A stretch of DNA of 64,000 bases from Agathobaculum massiliense (lineage in GTDB: Bacteria > Bacillota > Clostridia > Oscillospirales > Butyricicoccaceae). The stretch covers positions 2,957,501 through 3,021,500 of the forward strand of contig NZ_OMPN01000001.1 of assembly GCF_900291975.1 (NCBI RefSeq). Direction: 5' to 3'. Shown in pieces: positions 11,221 through 18,320 of the stretch. The notes under the pieces were generated by a model. The model saw nothing but the letters and a program-made list of their open reading frames with translations, made no database searches and had not been told where the DNA came from. The position numbers and the translations under genes were made by a program. The first letter of the stretch is position 1. Every line of letters starts with the position of its first letter.

Positions 11221-11223
11221 TGC

Positions 11224-12294
11224 TTAATGAGCTCCTTCCAGTTTCTCCAGCATGTCCCAAACGCCCCACAGATACATGATGCCGAGCGCGCGGTCGTACA
11301 GGCCGTAGCCGGGGCGGCATTTCTCGTTCCAGATGTGGCGGCCGTGGTCGGGACGCATATAGCCGTCGAAACCGCAGTCGTGATAGGCCTTCATGATTTC
11401 CAGGATGCCGACATCGCCGTCGCAGTCGCGGTGGGAAACCTCAGAGAAGTCGCCGTTTTCATAGTGCTTGACGTTGCGGACGTGCGCGAACGCGATGCGG
11501 TCGCAATAGGAGCGGATGATGTCGGCGATGTCGTTCTTCTCGTTGGCGCCGAGTGAGCCGGAACACAGGCACAGGCAGTTGTTCGGATGGTCGACCATTT
11601 TGAGGAACTTGCCGATCGCTTCCTTGTTGACCAGCAGGCGCGGCAGGCCGAAGATGTCCCAGGGGGGATCGTCCTGATGGATGGCCATTTTGATGCCGGT
11701 CTCCTCGCAGGTCGGCATGATCGCTTCGAGGAAGTACTTCAGGTTTTCCCACAGCTTCTCTTTCGTAACGGGCTTGTACTTTTCAAACAGCTCGTCGAGC
11801 TGGGCCATGCGCTCAGGCTCCCAGCCGGGCATGGTGTAGCCCTTACAGCCCTTGAGGATATAATCGGCCATTTCCTTGGCGTCCTCGCGGATGACCGACT
11901 TTTCATAGTAAAGCGCAGTCGAACCGTCCGGCAGCGGGTGGAACAGGTCGGTGCGGGTCCAATCGAAAACGGGCATAAAGTTATAGGTAACAACCTTTAC
12001 GCCGCACTGCGCCAGATTGCGCAGGGTGATCTTGTAATTTTCGATATACTGATCACGGGTCGGCAGGCCGATCTTGATATCGTCGTGTACGTTAACCGAT
12101 TCGACGACGTCGATATTGAAGCCTGCGTCCTCAATGATCTTCTTTTCATGCATGATCTCGTCGACCGTCCAGATTTCACCGGCCTGCTTATGGTGCAGAG
12201 CCCATACGATGCCGGTAACGCCGGGGATTTGCTTGATGTCGGCCAGGGAAACGCTGTCGTTGCCTTCGCCGTACCAGCGGAATGTCATTTGCAT
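11224..12294 (-). CDS. uxuA: Mannonate dehydratase
   Basis: The 356-residue product matches UxuA in length and sequence: the N-terminus has FRWYGEGND and GVTGIVWALH, and later blocks include HQDDPPWDIFGLPR and MRPDHGRHIW, rich in metal-binding His and Asp. The enzyme removes water from D-mannonate to give 2-keto-3-deoxygluconate, using divalent metal. It is first in a two-gene operon with uxuB. An AAGGAGG site precedes the ATG. No kdgK or kdgA gene lies in this window, so the lower pathway must be encoded elsewhere. Confidence 0.95.
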   Translation of the reverse strand: MQMTFRWYGEGNDSVSLADIKQIPGVTGIVWALHHKQAGEIWTVDEIMHEKKIIEDAGFNIDVVESVNVHDDIKIGLPTRDQYIENYKITLRNLAQCGVKVVTYNFMPVFDWTRTDLFHPLPDGSTALYYEKSVIREDAKEMADYILKGCKGYTMPGWEPERMAQLDELFEKYKPVTKEKLWENLKYFLEAIMPTCEETGIKMAIHQDDPPWDIFGLPRLLVNKEAIGKFLKMVDHPNNCLCLCSGSLGANEKNDIADIIRSYCDRIAFAHVRNVKHYENGDFSEVSHRDCDGDVGILEIMKAYHDCGFDGYMRPDHGRHIWNEKCRPGYGLYDRALGIMYLWGVWDMLEKLEGAH

Positions 12295-12526
12295 AGCAAA
12301 ACCTCCTTAAAATATTGAACTTTCTGTGCCCACAGGCAGGGAGATCGCTTGTATCGCAGCCCGCGGTACCAGATTGGGCGGAAACGTTCCCACCTACTTG
12401 AAAACACCCTCCATACATAACAGGATGGAGGGCGTCGGCGGCCGCGCCGCCGGATCAAAACGTGGAATGAAACCACCACTCACTGACATTATAATACATA
12501 CCGGATAGTTGTCAAGCAAACGGTTT
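12295..12526 (-). promoter_or_regulatory. uxuAB promoter and structured leader with palindromic operator-like sites
   Basis: On the minus strand, TTGACA (12515-12510) and TATAAT (12493-12488) are 16 bp apart and form a near-consensus promoter. The leader of about 187 nt holds a GC hairpin (12436-12452), an 8-pair CCCTCCAT/ATGGAGGG hairpin (12407-12432) followed by TGTTTTC, and a palindrome-like GGAAACGTTCCC (12380-12391). Just upstream of the -35 box lies the odd palindrome AAACGGTTT (12518-12526). LacI-family repressors and CcpA bind sites of this kind, so regulation by sugar is likely. The bound protein is inference. Confidence 0.6.
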
Positions 12527-12756
12527 TTTTCAAGATTAAAATTCGGAAACAAAAATAATTTTTTTTGACGAGTAGTTTCACCGAATTATGAAATATCTTG
12601 CGATAAAATTGTGAAAAATAAACAAGAATGAAATGATAAATTTGTGACAATGCATATTGAAATTGACGCTCTGTGAAAATGTTAACAAAAAATTAAATGA
12701 ATATTCTGCACGCTCTACAAAAACCTGAAATGAGTGGTGAATTCTTTTGTGGGGTA
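12527..12756. other. AT-rich divergent intergenic spacer
   Basis: This stretch is strongly A/T-rich compared with its surroundings and separates the divergent uxuAB and dehydrogenase promoters. I see no credible gene or RNA structure in it. Confidence 0.5.
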
Positions 12757-12785
12757 TTGACAATCGTTGTCTGGACAATTATAGT
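12757..12785 (+). promoter_or_regulatory. Promoter with embedded inverted-repeat operator
   Basis: TTGACA (12757-12762) and TATAGT (12780-12785) are 17 bp apart. The spacer contains TTGTC-TG-GACAA (12767-12778), a perfect five-base inverted repeat of the form bound by GntR-type regulators. A protein on this site would block the promoter. It lies 389 nt upstream of the dehydrogenase gene and is the best candidate promoter for the 13174-19616 cluster. Confidence 0.6.
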
Positions 12786-12889
12786 ATTACTGTGCTGTAG
12801 AAAACTACTGTATTGTGTTGCTGCGCGAAAAAACAACAAAAGCAGGCACTTGTTTTTGTGTTTCGCATGCGCGGCGGAACGGCGATGGC

Positions 12890-13160
12890 CGTGAGGGATG
12901 GACAACCATTGTTGCGCGATAAGAACCTTGGTAAAGGATATGGCGGCAGGATGGTGTCTATTTTATGTAGGGGGTGTGAAACCGCTCCCGAAACCGTGGC
13001 CGAAGATTTCCCGTTTTTCGACAACAAGGGGGTACCCCCTTGTTCTGTTGGAAGCGATGCTTCCAACAGAACAAGATAACGGAGACTGGAGACAGGGAAG
13101 CGGCGCGCCGGTTCTGGCGAAGCAGAAATATGGTAGCTGGGAACAGACGTCAAGTTGAGG
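12890..13160. repeat. Probable dispersed repeat element with two overlapping palindromes
   Basis: The core is a perfect 22-nt palindrome centred on GGGGGTACCCCC (13023-13044). It overlaps a 17-pair hairpin with arms 13039-13055 and 13059-13075 and a GAT loop. The six bases 13039-13044 belong to both structures, so only one can form at a time. No ribosome-binding site, conserved protein or T-run is seen. The region lies between the candidate promoter and the first gene and resembles short palindromic repeat elements of Clostridia. The outer borders are a guess. Confidence 0.45.
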
Positions 13161-13173
13161 AGGATACTTGATT

Positions 13174-14199
13174 ATGAAAAAGCTTTTGTTAACCGATTTC
13201 TTCAAGGTCGAAACGGTGGAGTCGCCGATTCCGGAGCCCGGCCCCGGACAGGCGGTTGTCCGCATCAAGTATGCGGGCATCTGCGGTTCTGACTTACATA
13301 TTTTCGCGGGCCAGCACCCGACCGCCAAGCCGCCCCTTGTGATGGGTCATGAGGCCTGCGGCGAGGTTTACGCTATTAACTCTGAGCGTACCGACATCAA
13401 GGTCGGCGACAAGGTCTGCTCCCACACCATCGAGCCCTGCAACGCCTGCGTGGGCTGCCACGAGGGCCGCGAGAACCTGTGTACCAACGTTAAGATCATG
13501 GGTACCTCGATGGATGGCGTGTTCACCCAGTATATGCTGGTAAACGCCGACCGCCTGATCAAGTTCAATGACGACGTTGATATGAAGATCGCCGCGCTGG
13601 TCGAGCCGCTCACCGTTGCGGTACACGACACCCGCCGCGCGGGCGTCCGTCCGGGCGACGACGTATTCATCGCCGGCGCCGGCACGATCGGCGTGCTGAT
13701 CGGCATGATGTGCAAATTCTCCGGCGCGGGGCATGTTGTTCTGGCCGAGATCAATCAGGACCGTATCCGCATCGCCAAGGAGCTTGGCTTTGACGTAGTC
13801 GATATTTCCGCTCCGGACTTCGTAGATCAGTGCATCGCGATTGCCGGCGGCAAGTTCGATATCCTGTTTGAAGCCACTGGCTTCCAGGGCGGTTATGACG
13901 CCTGCTTCAACCTGATCAAGCAGGGCAGCACGATGGTCCAGGTCGGCATGCCGCCCAAGGGTACCATCTTCAACACGGACATCAACACCATTATCTATAA
14001 CGAGGCTTCGATGCTCGGCGTGCGTCACCACACGATGACCAGCATGGAGGGCGCGGCCAAGATTATTAACTCCGGTGCGATGAACGAGCAGCTCGCCAAG
14101 GTCGTTTCCGCGGTTTATCCGGTCGACCAGGCGATGGATGCGTTCGAAAAAGCGAGCAAGGATAAGTCCATGCTCAAGGTATTGATCGACTTTACCTGA
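13174..14199 (+). CDS. Zinc-dependent medium-chain alcohol/polyol dehydrogenase
   Basis: The 341-residue protein is a zinc MDR dehydrogenase. GICGSDLH and GHEACGEV carry catalytic-zinc ligands, the four cysteines in CNACVGCHEGRENLC bind structural zinc, and GAGTIGVLIG is the NAD-binding turn. The closest groups are sorbitol, threonine and sugar-acid dehydrogenases (RspB-like). It oxidises a secondary hydroxyl, or reduces the ketone, of a small polyol or hydroxy acid. The ATG at 13174 is chosen over the TTG at 13168 for its spacing from GAGGAGGA. It is the first gene of the CoA-transferase/TRAP cluster. The substrate is not readable. Confidence 0.85.
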   Translation: MKKLLLTDFFKVETVESPIPEPGPGQAVVRIKYAGICGSDLHIFAGQHPTAKPPLVMGHEACGEVYAINSERTDIKVGDKVCSHTIEPCNACVGCHEGRENLCTNVKIMGTSMDGVFTQYMLVNADRLIKFNDDVDMKIAALVEPLTVAVHDTRRAGVRPGDDVFIAGAGTIGVLIGMMCKFSGAGHVVLAEINQDRIRIAKELGFDVVDISAPDFVDQCIAIAGGKFDILFEATGFQGGYDACFNLIKQGSTMVQVGMPPKGTIFNTDINTIIYNEASMLGVRHHTMTSMEGAAKIINSGAMNEQLAKVVSAVYPVDQAMDAFEKASKDKSMLKVLIDFT

Positions 14200-14269
14200 T
14201 CGCCGTTCGAATTTGGCCTTTTGAGAGAGGGCTTGAGGGGTTCGAGTGGCAGTTGGAGGTCGAACTAAA

Positions 14270-15574
14270 ATGAAAGACTGGAGAGCGATCTATCAGTCGA
14301 AGCTCACGACCGCGGAAGAAGCGGTCAAGCACATCCCGAACCATTGCCGGGTATTCTTCGGCCATGGCGCAAACGAACCGTTGGTACTGACCGACGCGCT
14401 GGTAGCAAACTACGAGCAGTATGAGGACGTGGAGATCTGCCACTGGGTACCGATGGGGAAGGGCGAGTACACCCAGCCCAAGATGAAGGGCCACCTCAAT
14501 TACAACGGCCTGTTCCTTGGTCCGGTGACACGCGCCTCCGTCAATGAGGGACGTGCGGATTACACCCCGTTTTATTTCCATCAGTCGCCGCGCTTTTTCA
14601 CCGACGGGACGTTCCCGATCGATGTTGCATTGGTATCACTGACCCCACCGGATGAACACGGCTTCTGTTCGTTCGGCGTATCGGTCGGCGGCACAAAGCC
14701 GGCTGCGCTTTCGGCCAAGGTGGTGATCGCGCAGATCAACGACCAGATGCCCCGCACGATGGGCGATTCATTTATCCATGTGTCCCAGATCACCTATGCC
14801 GTGGAAGCTTCGCGGCCTCTGCCCGAGCTGGGCGGCGGCAAGATTGGTCCGGTTGAAGAGGCGATCGGCCGCAACTGCGCCAGCCTGATCGAGGACGGCT
14901 CCACGCTGCAGCTTGGCATTGGCTCCATACCGGACGCCGTGCTCAAGTTCCTGGGCGACAAGAAAGACCTCGGCATCCATTCCGAAATGTTCTCCGACGG
15001 CGTCGTCGACCTGTATGAGCAGGGCGTCATCACCGGCGCGGCCAAGACCGAAAACAAGGGCAAGATGGTCGCGGCGTTCCTGATGGGCAGCAAAAAGCTG
15101 TACGACTTCGTTGATAATAACCCTGACGTTATGATGCTCACGGTGGATTATGTAAACGACCCCGTGGTTGTCTCGCGCCAGAACAAGATGGTTTCCATCA
15201 ACTCCTGCCTCCAGGTCGATTTCAACGGCCAGGTCAACTCCGAGTCCATGGGCATCAACCAGTTCTCGGGGATCGGCGGCCAGCTCGACTATGTGCGCGG
15301 CGCGTCCATGTGTCCGAACGGCAAGTCCATCTTGGCGATGCCGTCCACGGCCAAGCATGGCACGATCTCCCGCATCGTACCGGTGTTCGAGCCAGGTACG
15401 ACGGTCACGACGACCCGCACCGACGTGCATTACATCGTGACGGAATACGGCGTGGCGAATCTGCGCGGCAAGAGCCTGCGCGAGCGCGCAAGGCTGCTGA
15501 TCAACATTGCGCATCCGGATTTCCGAGACGAACTCTGGGCCGCATATCATGCGCGTTATGGCGAGGAGGGCTGA
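14270..15574 (+). CDS. Acetyl-CoA hydrolase/transferase family CoA-transferase, 4-hydroxybutyrate CoA-transferase-like
   Basis: The 434-residue protein is a class I CoA-transferase. SLIEDGSTLQLGIGSIPDAV and GIHSEMFSDGVVDLYE match clostridial 4-hydroxybutyrate CoA-transferase (AbfT) as I remember it, and Glu239 in HSEMFSDG aligns with its catalytic glutamate. The QFSGIGGQLDYVRGAS and EYGVANLRGKS blocks are also typical. It would move CoA from acetyl-CoA or another donor onto a carboxylate. Start ATG 14270 follows a GGAGG; an upstream GTG at 14246 would add 8 residues. Its neighbours (crotonase, TRAP transporter) imply that the acceptor acid is imported. No 4-hydroxybutyryl-CoA dehydratase gene is present here. 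Confidence 0.85.
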   Translation: MKDWRAIYQSKLTTAEEAVKHIPNHCRVFFGHGANEPLVLTDALVANYEQYEDVEICHWVPMGKGEYTQPKMKGHLNYNGLFLGPVTRASVNEGRADYTPFYFHQSPRFFTDGTFPIDVALVSLTPPDEHGFCSFGVSVGGTKPAALSAKVVIAQINDQMPRTMGDSFIHVSQITYAVEASRPLPELGGGKIGPVEEAIGRNCASLIEDGSTLQLGIGSIPDAVLKFLGDKKDLGIHSEMFSDGVVDLYEQGVITGAAKTENKGKMVAAFLMGSKKLYDFVDNNPDVMMLTVDYVNDPVVVSRQNKMVSINSCLQVDFNGQVNSESMGINQFSGIGGQLDYVRGASMCPNGKSILAMPSTAKHGTISRIVPVFEPGTTVTTTRTDVHYIVTEYGVANLRGKSLRERARLLINIAHPDFRDELWAAYHARYGEEG

Positions 15575-15577
15575 AGC

Positions 15578-16384
15578 ATGGCAACGAGAACGGTAGAAAT
15601 GGTCGGGGAGCATAAGCTGGAGCAGGTTTTCCTGACAGTAGAAGATCATATTGGCATTTTAACGCTGCACAACCCGCCGGTCAACGCGGCCAGCGGCACG
15701 GTGCAGGAAGAGATCATCATGCTGTGCGATTATATCAACCATGATGACGATATATGGGTGTGCATCATGCATTCCGACCTCAAGACGTTTTGTGTGGGCG
15801 TTGACATCAAGCGCTTCAAAAAAAGCATTGATGACAAGGACGTTACCAATACGCAGGAGGTATATTACGACGGTGCGCTCGCGTTGTACGAGCTGCGCGT
15901 GCCGCTAATCTGCGCGGTGCATGGCCACTGCCTGGGCGGCGGCCTGTGCTATCCGGCCGGCGCGGACATCACGATCGCGGTCAAGGGTACGGTATTCGGC
16001 GCGCCGGAGGCAAAGCTTTCGGTCGTCGGCGGCTCGGGCCATCTAGCCCGCATCCTGCCGCCGCAGATCCAGCGCGACATGTGCTACTGCGGCACGTTTA
16101 TCACCGCGGAGGAGCTGACCAAGTACGGCGGCGTGACCAAGGTTGTCGATACGCTGGATGAGCTAATGCCCGCGGCGATGGACAAGGCGCGTGAGATCTG
16201 CAAGCGCGGACCGCTCGTACTGCGTTACCTCAAGGCGTGCATGAACGCACAGGAGGATTTCCAGATGAAGCGCAAGAACGATCTGGAGGTCACCTACACG
16301 CGGTATATGGCGCGGCACAAGGACTTCAACGAGGGCGTTACCGCGTTCCTCGAGAAACGCGAGCCGCAGTATACCGGCGAATAA
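15578..16384 (+). CDS. Crotonase-fold enoyl-CoA hydratase/isomerase-family protein lacking one hydratase glutamate
   Basis: The 268-residue protein has the crotonase fold. The oxyanion-hole segment GHCLGGGL (117-123) and FGAPE (140-144) are present. Aligned by eye with rat enoyl-CoA hydratase, Glu164 is kept as Glu144, but the other catalytic base Glu144 is replaced by Cys124 (GGGLCYPAGAD). True hydratases need both, whereas enoyl-CoA isomerases keep only the second. Isomerisation, or another one-base reaction on an acyl-CoA, is therefore more likely than plain hydration. The gene starts 3 nt after the CoA-transferase, so both act in one pathway. Confidence 0.82.
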   Translation: MATRTVEMVGEHKLEQVFLTVEDHIGILTLHNPPVNAASGTVQEEIIMLCDYINHDDDIWVCIMHSDLKTFCVGVDIKRFKKSIDDKDVTNTQEVYYDGALALYELRVPLICAVHGHCLGGGLCYPAGADITIAVKGTVFGAPEAKLSVVGGSGHLARILPPQIQRDMCYCGTFITAEELTKYGGVTKVVDTLDELMPAAMDKAREICKRGPLVLRYLKACMNAQEDFQMKRKNDLEVTYTRYMARHKDFNEGVTAFLEKREPQYTGE

Positions 16385-16393
16385 ATAGTATAT

Positions 16394-16416
16394 CAGGCTG
16401 GCACCCCCCCAGCCTG
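16394..16416 (+). other. Intercistronic hairpin before dctP
   Basis: CAGGCTGG and CCAGCCTG form a perfect 8-pair stem around a C-rich 7-nt loop. No T-run follows, so it is more likely an RNA-processing or stability element than a terminator. Confidence 0.5.
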
Positions 16417-16461
16417 CATATAAATCTCACTTTTAAGAAAGCGAAGAAAAGAGGTTGTAAC

Positions 16462-17562
16462 ATGAAGAAAAGATTACTCGCGGCGCTTCTGGCGTCTGCC
16501 ATGGCTCTGTCTCTGGCTGCTTGTGGCAACACCGACACCGGTGCGGACAATGGCGGCGATGCAGCGGCTGACGGTGGCTCCTCCAATGAGCCGGTCGTTC
16601 TGAAGATGAACTCCATCAAGACCACCTCCGACCCGATGTACGAAGCTTGGTCGAACTTCTGCGACCGCATCAACGAGGCTGCCAACGGCACGCTGGACGT
16701 TCAGATCTACCCGTCTGAGTCCCTGGGCGCCACCACCGACGTAATCGAATCCATTTCCAAGGGCGCTGCCGCTATTCAGGACTGCGACTTCTCCCACCTG
16801 GCTGACTACGTTCCGGACTATTCCGCGTTCATGATGCCTTACCTGCTCCAGAAGCCGGAAGACGTTGGTAACCTGTGGCTGTCCGACTTGGGCCAGGAGC
16901 TTGAGGCTCAGCTCCATGAAAAAGGCATGCGCATTATCACCGCCGTTTACTTTGGCGAGCGCAACTGGCTGACCAAGTCCCCGATGCCGGACCGCGCTGC
17001 TGCTTCCACCATGAAGCTCCGCTGCGCTCCGACCAAGATGTGGACCGAAATGGTTAACGTCATGGGCGGCAACGCTACCACCTGCACCTGGTCCGAGACC
17101 TATCAGGCTATCAGCCAGGGCGTTGCGGACGGCGCTGAGTCCCCGATCCATATCCTGTACTCCGCGAAGCTGCACGAGGTTGCTAAGTACCTGAACTACA
17201 CCCGTCACCTGTATGCTCCGACCATCATGGTTATGTCGGAAGAAGTATACCAGTCCCTGCCGGAAGAGGGCAAGAAGGCGATCGACGAGGTCGGCCAGGC
17301 TTACCCGGCGCAGGCTATCGAAGAGGTTGAGTCCGTTGTTGGCCCGATGCTCGAAGATATGATCAACGAGGGCGTTCAGGAAGTTTACCCGACCGACGAG
17401 GCGATCCAGGAGTGGCGCGACTATTCGTTCGAGCACGTTCCGGAAGCTTTCCCGGAGTGGAGCGACAATCTGGTAGAGCGCATCCAGGAAGCGATCGGCG
17501 CGACCGATTCCAGTGCTTCTGCTGATACCGATGCCGCCGCGGATGACGCAGCTGCTGCGTAA
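16462..17562 (+). CDS. dctP: TRAP transporter solute-binding lipoprotein, DctP type
   Basis: The 366-residue protein has a lipoprotein signal (MKKRLLAALL... with LAAC, lipid cysteine at 21). A low-complexity linker and a DctP fold follow. The segment KLRCAPTKMW contains Arg187 at the place where DctP proteins hold the substrate carboxylate. The tail is rich in Asp and Ala. It captures an organic acid outside the membrane and delivers it to DctQM. ATG 16462 follows GAGGTT and begins the signal peptide; upstream in-frame codons overlap the crotonase gene. Codon use is biased in a way that suggests high expression. The ligand is unknown. Confidence 0.92.
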   Translation: MKKRLLAALLASAMALSLAACGNTDTGADNGGDAAADGGSSNEPVVLKMNSIKTTSDPMYEAWSNFCDRINEAANGTLDVQIYPSESLGATTDVIESISKGAAAIQDCDFSHLADYVPDYSAFMMPYLLQKPEDVGNLWLSDLGQELEAQLHEKGMRIITAVYFGERNWLTKSPMPDRAAASTMKLRCAPTKMWTEMVNVMGGNATTCTWSETYQAISQGVADGAESPIHILYSAKLHEVAKYLNYTRHLYAPTIMVMSEEVYQSLPEEGKKAIDEVGQAYPAQAIEEVESVVGPMLEDMINEGVQEVYPTDEAIQEWRDYSFEHVPEAFPEWSDNLVERIQEAIGATDSSASADTDAAADDAAAA

Positions 17563-17628
17563 AACCTGATTGGTGCTTTCGATCTACTTAATTACGATAA
17601 GAATCTAATGATGTAGAACGGTTGTATG

Positions 17629-17687
17629 CCGCGCCGTTAAAACGGGGGGAACTGGTTTGACGGCGCGGGTATGACTGTTTCATACCC
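17629..17687 (+). other. Two overlapping intercistronic hairpins between dctP and dctQ
   Basis: CCGCGCCGT (17629-17637) pairs with ACGGCGCGG (17660-17668). GGGTATGA (17667-17674) pairs with TCATACCC (17680-17687). The two share bases 17667-17668. No T-run follows directly. Such structures often protect an upstream binding-protein mRNA so that it is made in excess over the membrane subunits. That role is inference. Confidence 0.55.
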
Positions 17688-17768
17688 ACCTCATGTTGAC
17701 TCTGACTCTTTTTTGCTACATTCCATTTCGCAAATAGCTTTTTGTGAAAGAAAGGCGTGAATTAATCT

Positions 17769-18281
17769 GTGAACGAGAACAAACAAGGCTTTTTCAAAAA
17801 GTTTATTAACGATTGGGAAATGTACATTGCAAGCGTAGGTTTCGTTGTAATGTGCCTGGCGATTATCATTAACGTATTTTCGCGTTTCGTTATCTCCAAG
17901 TCCTTTGCATGGGCGGAAGAGGTATCGTATCTGGGCTTTGCCTATACCGTGTTCTTCGGTGTTTGTACTTTGTATAAGAACCAGGGCATGATCGCGATTG
18001 ACGTCATTGTGGACCGCCTTCCCAAACTCCCGAAGCGTATTATCTACATCATCAATTTTGTCATCCTGGCGATTGGTAATGCGGTTCTTACCTATTACAG
18101 CTTTATCCTCACCGTGGAGGCGTGGGTTCGTCCTACGGCTGCGCTGCGTATTCCGTATACCTTTATGGACCTTCCGGCGCTGATCGGCTTCTTTGTCATG
18201 TGCCTGTACTCGCTTCGTTTCCTGTACTGGTCCATCATCGGCAAGGAGTTCGCGGAAACTTCGCTGGAAAACCGCGCATAA
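17769..18281 (+). CDS. dctQ: TRAP transporter small membrane subunit, DctQ type
   Basis: The 170-residue protein has four hydrophobic segments (about residues 18-38, 52-72, 91-115 and 130-152) as in DctQ subunits. The conserved WAEEVSYLGF before the second segment and GMIAIDVIVDRLP after it are family hallmarks. It forms the membrane complex with DctM that moves the substrate in with sodium. The start is a GTG at 17769, with AAAGG farther upstream than usual. Weak initiation may help keep subunit levels below those of DctP. Confidence 0.9.
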   Translation: MNENKQGFFKKFINDWEMYIASVGFVVMCLAIIINVFSRFVISKSFAWAEEVSYLGFAYTVFFGVCTLYKNQGMIAIDVIVDRLPKLPKRIIYIINFVILAIGNAVLTYYSFILTVEAWVRPTAALRIPYTFMDLPALIGFFVMCLYSLRFLYWSIIGKEFAETSLENRA

Positions 18282-18320
18282 GGAAGAATACACGTTTACT
18301 ATGGAAGGAGGTAAAGAGAA

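Noticed and set aside
9478-11556. A 692-codon open frame on the plus strand opposite uxuB and part of uxuA.
   Set aside because: It is the mirror of high-GC coding sequence; it has no ribosome-binding site or recognisable domain and crosses two real genes.
12361-12376. TGGTACCGCGG on the minus strand in the uxuAB leader, resembling a T-box core.
   Set aside because: The core lacks the GGG lead-in of the consensus, the leader is too short for a stem I, no specifier is visible, and hexuronate genes are not T-box targets. It is probably chance.
12697-13158. Short frames between uxuA and the dehydrogenase gene, including one with a hydrophobic stretch.
   Set aside because: They overlap the promoter and palindromes, appear on both strands with related peptides because of the palindromes, and lack start signals.
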